64,000 bases of DNA from Flavimobilis massiliensis (lineage in GTDB: Bacteria > Actinomycetota > Actinomycetes > Actinomycetales > Cellulomonadaceae), in NCBI RefSeq assembly GCF_900240335.1, contig NZ_LT964979.1, positions 2,914,001 through 2,978,000 of the forward strand, read 5' to 3'. How positions within the stretch are numbered: position 1 is the first letter of the stretch; each line of letters starts with the position of its first letter. This document shows, piece after piece, positions 36,669 through 49,307 of the stretch. Below the pieces are notes generated by a model. That model did no database searches. It saw nothing but the letters and a program-made list of their open reading frames with translations, and was not told where the DNA came from. The position numbers were made by a program, and so were the translations under genes.

Positions 36669-36700
36669 GCGAGGCCCCGTCCGGACGGACGGGGCCTCGC
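36669..36700. terminator. Bidirectional hairpin between pilT and SGNH gene
   Basis: GCGAGGCCCCGTCC (36669-36682) pairs perfectly with GGACGGGGCCTCGC (36687-36700) around GGAC, between two convergent genes. AGCAAAA follows on the plus strand. Confidence 0.85.
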
Positions 36701-36724
36701 AGCAAAACCGGGGGTTCGCGGAGC

Positions 36725-37324
36725 TTACGCGTCGGGGTCGGCGAGGCCGAGCCAGTGGTGCCAGCCCGAGTGGAGGACGAGCCACGCCATGAGGCCGTAG
36801 CCGGCCTGCTGGGGGAGGTCGTCGCCGCGGCCGGCGAGGTCGGCATGCCACTGGTCGTGGTTGACGAGGGGCGTGAACGTCTCGACGTACGGGACGCGTC
36901 GGCGCTGCGCGACGTCGCCGTAGGCGCGTGAGAGGTCGGCGAGGCGCTCGCCGTCGTCGTGCGTCCCGGGCGGGGGCCCGACGACGAGCGTGCGCAGGTG
37001 CCGCGCCTCGGCGACGTCGAGGATGTTCGCGAGGTTGAGCCGTGAGCGGGCGACGGAGAGCCCGGCGGTGAGGTCGTGCCGTCCGAGGGCGACGACGAGC
37101 CGCTGGTCGACGTCGGGATCGGTCGTGAGCCGGGGCTCGGTCTCGGCCTCCCAGCGTGCGGACAGGGTGGTCGACGTCTCGCCGGGGACGGCGAGGACGT
37201 AGTGCTCGACGTCGACCTCCGTCGTGCGGGCGACGACGCGTCCGACCCAGCCGAGGGCTCGGGGGTCGCCGACACCGGCGGCGAGCTCGTCGCCGACGAC
37301 GACGATGCGCAGCTTCCTGGTCAC
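36725..37324 (-). CDS. SGNH/GDSL-hydrolase-like protein lacking the nucleophile serine
   Basis: A 199-residue SGNH-fold protein. Block I reads VVVGDELAAGVGDPRALGWV, so the usual GDS serine is Glu. Block III is VVALGRHDLTAG, with His where the family has Asn (G-x-N-D). A C-terminal D-x-x-H triad motif is not obvious. It is therefore probably not a classical esterase, and may have a binding or regulatory role. Start is GTG at 37324 with GAGGAGG upstream (reverse of 37332-37338). It lies 77 bases downstream of the aldo/keto reductase on the same strand. Confidence 0.7.
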   Translation of the reverse strand: MTRKLRIVVVGDELAAGVGDPRALGWVGRVVARTTEVDVEHYVLAVPGETSTTLSARWEAETEPRLTTDPDVDQRLVVALGRHDLTAGLSVARSRLNLANILDVAEARHLRTLVVGPPPGTHDDGERLADLSRAYGDVAQRRRVPYVETFTPLVNHDQWHADLAGRGDDLPQQAGYGLMAWLVLHSGWHHWLGLADPDA

Positions 37325-37401
37325 GTGGGGGCCTCCTCGCAGGTTCGTCCCATCGTCACCCGTGGCGTGCGGCGCCGTGGCCGTGACACGCCGCGAGGCG
37401 G

Positions 37402-38382
37402 CTACCAGCGCTCGTGCACCGCGGCGCGGATGTCCCGCTCGTAGAGGCGGTGCACCGCGTCGTCGTACGCCGCGGGGAGAGGCGCTGCTGCGCCCGCCGC
37501 GGCGTTCGCGCGTGCCTGCTCGGGGGAGCGCGCGCCCGGGATGACGGTCGTCACGCCGTCGTGCTGCGCGAGCCATGCGAGGGCCGCCTGGGCGGCCGTG
37601 AGGCCCTCGGGGGCGAACGACGCGAGCTCGGCTGCGGCGGCGACGCCCGTCGCGAAGTCGACGCCCGCGAAGGTCTCGCCGACGTCGAAGGCCTCGCCGT
37701 TCCGGTTGAACGTGCGGTGGTCGTCGGCGGCGAACGTCGTCGTCGGCGTGTACCGGTTCGCGAGCAGGCCCGACGCGGGTGGGACGCGCGCGATGATCGC
37801 GACGCCACGCTCGGTCGCGGTCGGCACGACGTCGTCGAACGGCGCGAGCCGGAACGCGTTGAGGATGATCTGGACGCTCGCGAGCCCGGGGCGCTCGAGC
37901 GCCCGCATGGCCTCGGCACGCTTCTCGACGCTCACGCCCCACGACGCGATCGCGCCCTCGTCGACGAGGGTGCCGAGGGCGTCGAACACCTCGTCGTCCG
38001 CGTAGACGGACGTGGGCGGGCAGTGGAGCTGCACGAGCGGCAGGGTGTCGAGCCCGAGGTTGCGGCGGGACCGGTCCGTCCAGGCGCGAAGGTTCGTGAG
38101 TGAGTAGTTCTCGTGGAGCTGCGGCATGCGGCGTCCGGCCTTCGTCGCGACGAAGACGCCAGCGTCGGGCCGGGCGCGGAGGAACGAGCCGATGATCTGC
38201 TCGGAGCGACCGTCGCCGTAGACGTCGGCGGTGTCGAAGAACGTCACCCCTGACTCGAGCGCCGCGTCGAGGACCGCGTGAGCGTCCTTCTCGTCGACCT
38301 CGCCCCAGTCGGCGCCCAGCTGCCACGTGCCGAGGCCGATCGCCGAGACCTGCTGTCCGTCGCTCCATCGCTTCGTCTGCAT
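37402..38382 (-). CDS. Aldo/keto reductase
   Basis: A 326-residue NADPH-dependent oxidoreductase with a TIM-barrel fold. The catalytic tetrad is visible: Asp and Tyr in FFDTADVYGDGRSE near residues 50-63, Lys in VFVATKAGRR near 83, and His in LVQLHCPP near 120. The cofactor segment VIPGARSPEQARANAAA lies near 283. It resembles the YajO/GSP69-like general stress group. The physiological substrate is unknown. Confidence 0.9.
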   Translation of the reverse strand: MQTKRWSDGQQVSAIGLGTWQLGADWGEVDEKDAHAVLDAALESGVTFFDTADVYGDGRSEQIIGSFLRARPDAGVFVATKAGRRMPQLHENYSLTNLRAWTDRSRRNLGLDTLPLVQLHCPPTSVYADDEVFDALGTLVDEGAIASWGVSVEKRAEAMRALERPGLASVQIILNAFRLAPFDDVVPTATERGVAIIARVPPASGLLANRYTPTTTFAADDHRTFNRNGEAFDVGETFAGVDFATGVAAAAELASFAPEGLTAAQAALAWLAQHDGVTTVIPGARSPEQARANAAAGAAAPLPAAYDDAVHRLYERDIRAAVHERW

Positions 38383-38488
38383 GCTGCGAGCCTAGGCCTG
38401 ACGGCGTGGAGCGAGGACCGAGCACGGGTTGGGGAGGGTCCGGGCCATGCCGACGAGCCGGACGCCCCGCCCCGCAGTCCTGTGACGT

Positions 38489-38528
38489 GCGGGAGGCCCG
38501 CACCCCGGGTGGGGTACGGGCCTCCCGC
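38489..38528 (-). terminator. Hairpin terminator after kgd
   Basis: GCGGGAGGCCCG (38489-38500) pairs with CGGGCCTCCCGC (38517-38528), with an inner CCCC/GGGG stem. It lies 16 bases beyond the kgd stop, on the reverse strand. Confidence 0.8.
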
Positions 38529-38543
38529 GGCGCACGGTCCGCG

Positions 38544-42441
<3,898 letters not shown>

Positions 42442-42668
42442 TTCGCAGATCGCCTCTTCCACTGCACTGGGTGGTCGTGCTCGCACGGTTCGCGCGTGCA
42501 CGGCATCGGTCGGGACCACACTACGTGGCGGCGCCTGGGGCGAAGAGGGCTCGCGGGGCTCGCGGTCAGGCGGACCTGTGGCCGGGGCAAGGTCCGGCCC
42601 AAGGGTGGCCCGTCTAGGACCAAGGACTCATCCCTGAGGGCCATCAGTTGGTGAGGTGAGCGCTGGAG

Positions 42669-42684
42669 TGTGATGCATCTCACA
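42669..42684. promoter_or_regulatory. Perfect CRP/GlxR-type palindrome upstream of kgd
   Basis: TGTGA-TGCATC-TCACA matches the Crp/GlxR consensus TGTGA-N6-TCACA at every fixed base. It lies 228 bases upstream of the kgd GTG. Family knowledge: GlxR controls TCA-cycle genes in corynebacteria. A similar site precedes gltA. Confidence 0.7.
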
Positions 42685-42767
42685 TTTCTGGGGCGGCGCT
42701 GTGGGCGACCGCTGTCCGCACCTCGGACGCGTGACGCACCGTCCGTCGGGCGAGGAGGGAGCGCGGC

Positions 42768-42788
42768 GCCCGCCCCCTGGGGGCGGGC
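42768..42788 (-). terminator. Hairpin after ABC-2 permease gene
   Basis: GCCCGCCCC (42768-42776) pairs with GGGGCGGGC (42780-42788) around CTG, ten bases beyond the reverse-strand stop at 42798. Confidence 0.7.
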
Positions 42789-42797
42789 ACCGCGACC

Positions 42798-43594
42798 TCA
42801 GCCGAGGTCGCGCCGGAACGTCGTGAGCCTGCCGGCGACGGTGAGCACGGCCGCGTACCCGAGGAGGACGAGCGCGCCCTGCCACCACGGCAGGAGCGAC
42901 CCCGGGCTCATGAGCGAGTAGATCGAGCCCTCGGCGAGAGCGTCGCCCGCAGCTCCCGGGAGGAACGCTGCGACGCGGCCCCCCGCCTCGCCGAGTCCGG
43001 CCGTGAGCCCCATGCGGGCGATGGGCTCGACGAACTGCGTGAACGCGAGAAGGACGACGAGCGCCGCGACCTGGTTGCTGAGGACCGAGCCGACGCCGAC
43101 ACCGACGAGGGTCCATAGCGTGAGCGCAACCGTCGAGAGCGCGACCGTCCGCCACACGTCGGGGGAATCGAGCATCGGGTCGCCCCCGCCGAGCGCGATG
43201 AGCGCGGCCCCGGCACCGACCGCGGCGAGCGACCCGACGAGCCCGTACGCGAGCCCGACGGGGAGTGCGCCGACGTGCTTGGCGACGAGCAGCCGCGTGC
43301 GCGACGGGTCGGCGAGGAGTGTCGGGACGATCGTGCGGTGTCGCAGGTCGCCCGTGACGGCGAGCGTGCCGATGATCGCGGGGAAGACGTAGCCGAGCGT
43401 CGTCCCGACCGCGTACACCGCGCGGGCGGTCGCGAGCGGGTCCGAGGCATCGACTCCCGCGTCCTGCGGGGTCGCGGTGAACGAGAAGCCCATGCCACCC
43501 GCGAGGAAGGCCATGTAGCCCGCCATGAGGACGAGCAGGACCCACCACATGCGCGTCGAGAAGAACTTCGCGACCTCGAGCCGCACCGCGCGCC

Positions 43595-43598
<4 letters not shown>
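42798..43598 (-). CDS. ABC-2 type transporter permease
   Basis: A 266-residue membrane protein with six hydrophobic helices. The first helix (MWWVLLVLMAGYMAFLAGG) follows a basic N-terminus, and a cytoplasmic loop DLRHRTIVPTLLADPSRTRL is typical of ABC-2 permeases that export drugs, bacteriocins or lipids. The stop/start overlap with the ATPase gene (43595-43598) shows they form one two-gene transporter. Cargo unknown. Confidence 0.85.
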
Positions 43599-44545
<947 letters not shown>

Positions 44546-44550
44546 CGTAG

Positions 44551-44573
44551 TTGTTCTAACTTCTCTAGAACAA
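44551..44573. promoter_or_regulatory. GntR/YtrA-type operator at ABC-2 exporter promoter
   Basis: TTGTTCTA (44551-44558) and TAGAACAA (44566-44573) are perfect inverted 8-mers separated by seven bases. It is one of the few AT-rich patches here, directly in front of the ATPase start. Spacing and the TTGT-N-CTA/TAG-N-ACAA pattern resemble operators of YtrA-subfamily GntR repressors, which control ABC-2 exporters. No such repressor gene is adjacent. Confidence 0.55.
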
Positions 44574-44578
44574 GAGGG

Positions 44579-45682
44579 TCAGGCTGTCGGTTCGCGCCCC
44601 GCGCCCCGCAGGCCGCGCATCCGCGGTGCGGGCAACGACACCCGGAACGTCGCACCCTGCTCCGAGTCGACCACCTCGATGTCACCGTCGTGCAGCGCGA
44701 CCGCCCATCGCACGATCGCGAGGCCGATGCCCGTCCCGCCCGACGTCCCCGCCGACGACGTCGCCGCAGGCGTCGTCCCGTGGACGAAACGCTCGAAGAT
44801 CCGCGACCGGTCCGCCACCGCGATGCCCGGCCCCTCGTCAGCGACGTCGATGACCACCCGGTCCCCACGTCGCATCGCCGTGACCCGCACCGTCGACCCG
44901 TGCGGCGCATGCCGGATCGCATTGTGGAGAAGATTGACGAAGATCTGCGAGAGCCGGTCAGGATCGCCGGGCACCGTGAGGTTCTCCGGCGTGACATCGA
45001 CCTCGAAGACGAGGTTCTTGCCCGCCTCGACCATCTCGACCTCGTCGACGACCGCGTCGAGGAACTCCGCGACGTCGACCGTCGCCACCCGGAGGTCCGC
45101 AGCACCCGCCTCGATCCGTGAGAGATCGAGTAGGTACGTGACAAGACGCGAGAGCCGCTCCGTCTGCGCGAGCGCCGCACCGAGGGACGCCGGCGTCGCC
45201 GGCGTTACCCCGTCGACGATGTTCTCGAGCTGGGCGCGCAACGCCGCGACCGGGGTGCGCAGCTCGTGCGACACGTTCGCGATGAGGTCCCGCCGCTGCT
45301 GGTCGCCCGTCGCGAGGTCGTCCGCCATCTGGTTGAACGCGACCGCAAGCTGCCCGACCTCGTCCCGGCTCGTCGCACGGACCCGCCGCGAGTAATCACC
45401 ACCCGCCATCGCGCGCGCCGCCGCCGTCATCTCCCGCAGCGGCGACGTCATCCCCCGCGCGAGCACAAGCGTCACGACGATCGAGACGACGAGCGCGAGC
45501 GGGAACGTGCGCGTCGGCCCGAGGTGCATCCGCAGACCCACCCACGTGATGAGCGCCGCGAGCGCGTTCGTCGTGATGACGAGGACGCCGAGCTTCGTGC
45601 GGATCGACCGCAGGACGTCGAGTGGTCGGACGTCGGGCAGGTGCGGCCGCGGGACCCGGCCGTGACGACCGGGCGACGACAC
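44579..45682 (-). CDS. Sensor histidine kinase
   Basis: A 367-residue membrane kinase. Two adjacent helices near residues 30-75 form a very short sensor region, followed by a HAMP segment (SPLREMTAAARAMAGGDYSR) and the phospho-acceptor helix NVSHELRTPVAALRAQLE near residue 140. The ATPase domain shows N-box LLHNAIRHAP, G1 DEGPGI, F-box ERFVHG and G2 GTGIGLAIV. With little extracytoplasmic loop it probably senses the membrane itself. It lies three bases downstream of its response regulator. Confidence 0.93.
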   Translation of the reverse strand: MSSPGRHGRVPRPHLPDVRPLDVLRSIRTKLGVLVITTNALAALITWVGLRMHLGPTRTFPLALVVSIVVTLVLARGMTSPLREMTAAARAMAGGDYSRRVRATSRDEVGQLAVAFNQMADDLATGDQQRRDLIANVSHELRTPVAALRAQLENIVDGVTPATPASLGAALAQTERLSRLVTYLLDLSRIEAGAADLRVATVDVAEFLDAVVDEVEMVEAGKNLVFEVDVTPENLTVPGDPDRLSQIFVNLLHNAIRHAPHGSTVRVTAMRRGDRVVIDVADEGPGIAVADRSRIFERFVHGTTPAATSSAGTSGGTGIGLAIVRWAVALHDGDIEVVDSEQGATFRVSLPAPRMRGLRGAGREPTA

Positions 45683-45684
45683 GC

Positions 45685-46431
45685 TCAGCCCTCCTGGCCC
45701 TCGTCGCCGTCGACCGGAGGTTCAAACGCGTAGCCGACGCCGTGGACCGTCCGGATGAGCTCGGCGCCGAGCTTGCGACGCACCGCCTTGATGTGGGAGT
45801 CGACCGTGCGCGTCCCGCTCGCGTCGACCCAGTCCCACACCTCGGCGAGCAGACGCTCACGCGTGAGTACGGTGCGCGGCGAGCTCGCGAGCATGACGAG
45901 CAGTTCGAACTCCGTCGGGGTGAGGTGGACCTCCTCGCCGGCGCGGTGCACCCGGCGCTGGTCGCGGTCGATCACCACGTCGCCCGCGACGATCGGCGGC
46001 TCGCCGACGGGCGAGGCCGCGGCCTGCTGCGCCCGGTCGACCCGCCGCAGGAGCGCCTTGAGACGTGCGACGAGCTCGCGCATCGAGAACGGCTTCGTCA
46101 TGTAGTCGTCGGCGCCGACACCGAGGCCGATGAGCATGTCCGTCTCGTCGTCCCGAGCCGTGAGCATGAGGATCGGGACCGGGCGCTCCGCCTGGATGCG
46201 TCGGCACACCTCGAGCCCGTCGATGCCCGGGAGCATGACGTCGAGGACGACCGCGTCGGGCAGGACCCTCGTCGCCGCGGCGACGCCCGCGAGGCCGTCG
46301 CGTGCGACCTCGACGCGCCACCCCTCCGCGGTGAGGCGCTGTGCGATCGCCGTCGCGATCGTCGACTCGTCCTCGACGACGAGGATCGTCGTGCCGCGCG
46401 CGGCACCGGTGCTGGCTGCGTTGCTGCTCAT
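45685..46431 (-). CDS. OmpR/PhoB-family response regulator
   Basis: A 248-residue two-component regulator. The receiver domain shows acidic VEDES near residue 20, the phosphorylation Asp in DAVVLDVMLPGIDG near 62, and MTKPFSMREL (Lys) near 112. The winged-helix DNA-binding domain spans about residues 150-240 (LTPTEFELLVMLASSPRTVL, then DSHIKAVRRKLG). It precedes its histidine kinase in one operon and diverges from the CNNM gene. The target genes are not identifiable; the neighbouring ABC-2 exporter is a candidate. Confidence 0.94.
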   Translation of the reverse strand: MSSNAASTGAARGTTILVVEDESTIATAIAQRLTAEGWRVEVARDGLAGVAAATRVLPDAVVLDVMLPGIDGLEVCRRIQAERPVPILMLTARDDETDMLIGLGVGADDYMTKPFSMRELVARLKALLRRVDRAQQAAASPVGEPPIVAGDVVIDRDQRRVHRAGEEVHLTPTEFELLVMLASSPRTVLTRERLLAEVWDWVDASGTRTVDSHIKAVRRKLGAELIRTVHGVGYAFEPPVDGDEGQEG

Positions 46432-46592
46432 ACCCCAACATTCGCACAGGGGAGCGGCCGCGCGGTACTGCGGCGCGCAGGATGCCGCGCGAGGTCGGTA
46501 CGATGCGTGGCACGGGTGCGACGCACCTTGCCCGGCACGTCCGGGCCGGACGACCAGGAGCGCGGCCAGTGCCGCGCCATGAAGGGGAGCGC

Positions 46593-47930
46593 GTGCTGGC
46601 CGACTGGCTGCTCGTCGCGTTTGGAGTCCTGCTCACCGGCGGGACAGCGGTCTTCGTCGCGAGCGAGTTCGCGCTCGTGACGATCGACCCGGCCGGGCTC
46701 GAGTCAGAGATCGCTCAGACCTCAGGGCCGGGCGGCCCTGACCGTCGGACACGGTCCGTCCTCGCGGCGCTCCGCTCACTGTCGACCGAGCTCTCGAGCT
46801 CGCAGGTCGGCATCACCGTGACGACGATCCTCCTCGGGTACACCGCGCAGCCTGCGCTGCAGCGCCTGCTCGAGCACGGCCTCGGGCTCACCGGTTGGGC
46901 GTCGACCGCAGTCGCCGTCACGGCGACGGTCGTGGCGCTCGTCGTCGTCAACCTCTTCTCGATGCTCATGGGCGAGCTCATCCCCAAGAACTTCGCGCTC
47001 AGCGCGCCGCTTGCGACGGCGCGGCTCGTCGTCCCCGTGCAGCGGGTCTTCACGCGCGCCATGCGTCCCGTCATCACGGGGCTCAACGGCTCGGCGAACG
47101 CGCTCCTGCGGCGCATGGGCGTCGAGCCGCGCGAGGAGCTCTCGGGCGCACGCTCGGCTCCCGAGCTGCTCTCGCTCGTCCGCCGCTCGGCGCAGCAGGG
47201 CACGCTCGAGGCGTCGACGGCGCTCCTCCTCACGAACTCCCTCGAGCTCGAGCAGCTCGACGCGTCGGATGTCATGACGGACCGCACCCGGCTCGTCGTC
47301 CTCACGCGCGAGGACTCCGCGCAGCGCGTCGTCGAGCTCTCCCGCACGACGGGGCACTCGCGCTTCCCGGTCATCGACGGCTCGCGCGACGAGATCGTCG
47401 GGCTCGTCCACGTGAGGCGCGCTGTCGGCGTGCCGCGGGAACGGCGCGCCGAGGTGCCGGCGGCTGCGCTCATGGTCGACGCGCCGACGGTCCCCGAGAC
47501 CGTGAGCCTCGGCCCGCTCCTCGTGACGCTGCGCGGGCTCGGTCTCCAGATGGCCGTCGTCGTCGACGAGTACGGCGGGACGGCGGGCGTCGTCACGCTC
47601 GAGGACGTCGTCGAGGAACTCGTCGGGGACGTCGCCGACGAGCACGACGTCCGTCGTGCGGGGGCGACGCGGCAGGCGGACGGCGCCTGGCTGCTCCCCG
47701 GCCTCCTGCGGCCCGACGAGCTCACCGAGCAGACGGGCCTCGTCGTGCCGGACTCGTCGGCGTACGAGACGCTCGGCGGGCTCGTCATGTCCCTCCTCGG
47801 CCGGCTGCCGGACGTCGGGGACGAGGTCGACGTCGACGGCGTGCACCTCGAGGTCGTCGGGATGCACGGTCGGCGGGTCGCGCGTCTGCGCGCCACGACC
47901 GTCGCCGGGACCGCCGAGGAGGACGCATGA
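46593..47930 (+). CDS. CNNM/CorC-family membrane protein (HlyC/CorC)
   Basis: A 445-residue protein with a DUF21 membrane domain of about four helices (AVFVASEFALVTIDPAGLES at the first, NLFSMLMGELIPKNFALSAP at the third), a CBS pair (MTDRTRLVVLTREDS, FPVIDGSRDEIVGLVHV, MAVVVDEYGGTAGVVTLED) and a C-terminal CorC-type domain. The family is linked to Mg2+/Co2+ transport. GTG at 46593 follows AAGGGGAG. It overlaps the next CNNM gene by four bases. Confidence 0.92.
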   Translation: MLADWLLVAFGVLLTGGTAVFVASEFALVTIDPAGLESEIAQTSGPGGPDRRTRSVLAALRSLSTELSSSQVGITVTTILLGYTAQPALQRLLEHGLGLTGWASTAVAVTATVVALVVVNLFSMLMGELIPKNFALSAPLATARLVVPVQRVFTRAMRPVITGLNGSANALLRRMGVEPREELSGARSAPELLSLVRRSAQQGTLEASTALLLTNSLELEQLDASDVMTDRTRLVVLTREDSAQRVVELSRTTGHSRFPVIDGSRDEIVGLVHVRRAVGVPRERRAEVPAAALMVDAPTVPETVSLGPLLVTLRGLGLQMAVVVDEYGGTAGVVTLEDVVEELVGDVADEHDVRRAGATRQADGAWLLPGLLRPDELTEQTGLVVPDSSAYETLGGLVMSLLGRLPDVGDEVDVDGVHLEVVGMHGRRVARLRATTVAGTAEEDA

Positions 47931-48975
47931 CCACCGGGACTGCCCTCCTCGTGGGCCTCGCGCTGCTCGTCGGTAACGCGTTCTTCGTTGGTGCGGAGTT
48001 CGCCGTGCTCTCGGCGCGGCGCTCGTCGATCGAGCCGCTCGCCGAGTCCGGCAACCGGCGCGCCGGACGGTGCTGTGGGCGATGGAGCACGTCTCGCTCA
48101 TGCTCGCGTGCGCGCAGCTCGGCGTCACGGTGTGCTCGATCGGGCTCGGCATGGTCGCGGAGCCCGCGATCGCGCACGCGCTCGAGGCCCCGCTCGCGGC
48201 GCTCCACGTCCCGGGGGCGCTCGTCCATCCGATCGCGTTCACGATCGCGCTCGCGATCGTCGTCTATCTTCACGTCGTCCTCGGCGAGATGGTGCCGAAG
48301 AACCTCGCGGTGTCGGGACCAGACACGGCCGTCATGTGGTTCGGGCCTCCGCTCGTGTGGATCGCCCGGGCTGTCAACCCGCTCATCGTCGTCCTCAACC
48401 GGCTGGCGAACGTCTTCGTGCGGCTCGGCGGTGTCGAGCCGCGCGACGAGGTCGCGTCGGCGTTCACGGCCGAGCAGGTGCACTCGATCGTCGAGGTCTC
48501 GCGGCAGGAGGGCGTGCTCGTCGACGAGCAGGGGCTGCTCGCCGGCTCGCTCGAGTTCTCGGAACGGGTCGCCCGTGAGGTCATGGTGCCGACCGACGCG
48601 CTCACGTCGCTCGTCGTGGGCGCCACGCCCGACGACGTCGAGCACGCGGTCGCCCGGACGGGCTTCTCGCGGTTCCCGCTCGTCGCCGCGGAGGGCGGGC
48701 CCGTGACGGGCTACCTCCACCTCAAGGACGTGCTGTACGCGGGCGACGACGACCACGACGTCCCCGTGCCGCAGTGGCGTGCGCGGTCGCTCGCGACGGT
48801 GGGGCCCGACGACGAGGTCGAGGCGGTCCTCGCCGCGATGCAGCGAGACGGAGCGCATCTCGCGCTCGTCGTCGATGGCGGGCGGCAGATCGGGGTCGTC
48901 TTCCTCGAAGACATCCTCGAGGAGCTCGTGGGCGAGGTGCGGGACGCGATGCAGCGGGCCGACGACCGTCCGTAG
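47927..48975 (+). pseudogene. Second CNNM/DUF21-CBS gene, frameshifted near 48064
   Basis: The ATG at 47927 starts a normal CNNM N-terminus (LVGNAFFVGAEFAVLSARRS, then ESGNRRA). The frame breaks at 48061-48066, where GCGCCGG lacks one C; adding it would give NRRARTVLWAMEHVSLMLAC. The downstream frame is intact to 48975 with GEMVPKNLAVSGPD, CBS segments EVMVPTDALTSLVV and FSRFPLVAAEG, and LALVVDGGRQIGVVFLEDIL. It lacks the C-terminal CorC domain of its neighbour. The break may be a real mutation or a base-call error in a C-run; the rest of the gene shows no decay. Confidence 0.8.
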
Positions 48976-49307
48976 TGCGGTGACGTGCGCGTCGAGGGAC
49001 GAACGTCCTGGCGTCCGAGATGTGAGACCTGGATCGCAGTTGCGCAGGTGGTCTTGGCCGGGGGCCTCTGGCTCGTTATGATTCTGTGATCGACCAGGGG
49101 TCGGCGCGAGCCACACTCGTGCCGATGCAGGAGATACCGCCGCAACGGCAACCGTGTAGGACCCTCGGGGTCGAGCGCGGCCCGGACCGGCACCGGCCGG
49201 GTTCCGTCGACGGGGCCCGGACGGGGTAGCGTGACCCGTCGGGAATCCCCGGAGGGACGAGCACGAACCGTCGCGATCGCGGCGGCACGGACGAGAATGG
49301 AGGGGTC
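48976..49307 (+). promoter_or_regulatory. Promoter and long leader of M15 peptidase gene
   Basis: A good sigma-70-like promoter lies here: TTGGCC at 49054-49059 and TATGAT at 49077-49082 with a 17-base spacer. Transcription would begin near 49090, leaving a leader of roughly 215 bases before the GTG at 49308. The leader is GC-rich with several possible stems (for example around 49190-49250). GGGAC-GAAC-GTCCT at 48996-49009 is a near match to the DosR-like palindrome. No known riboswitch consensus could be recognised. No gene is seen. Confidence 0.55.

Larger units (their letters stand above)
42442..42797. other. Intergenic region upstream of kgd
   Basis: These 356 bases hold no gene. They contain the probable kgd promoter region, the CRP/GlxR-type palindrome at 42669 and a terminator for the convergently arranged ABC-2 operon at 42768. 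Confidence 0.55.

Noticed and set aside
48976..49307. c-di-AMP (ydaO/yuaA) riboswitch in the M15 leader
   Set aside because: The gene type invites it, but I could not match the conserved junction sequences by eye; left as a structured leader only.
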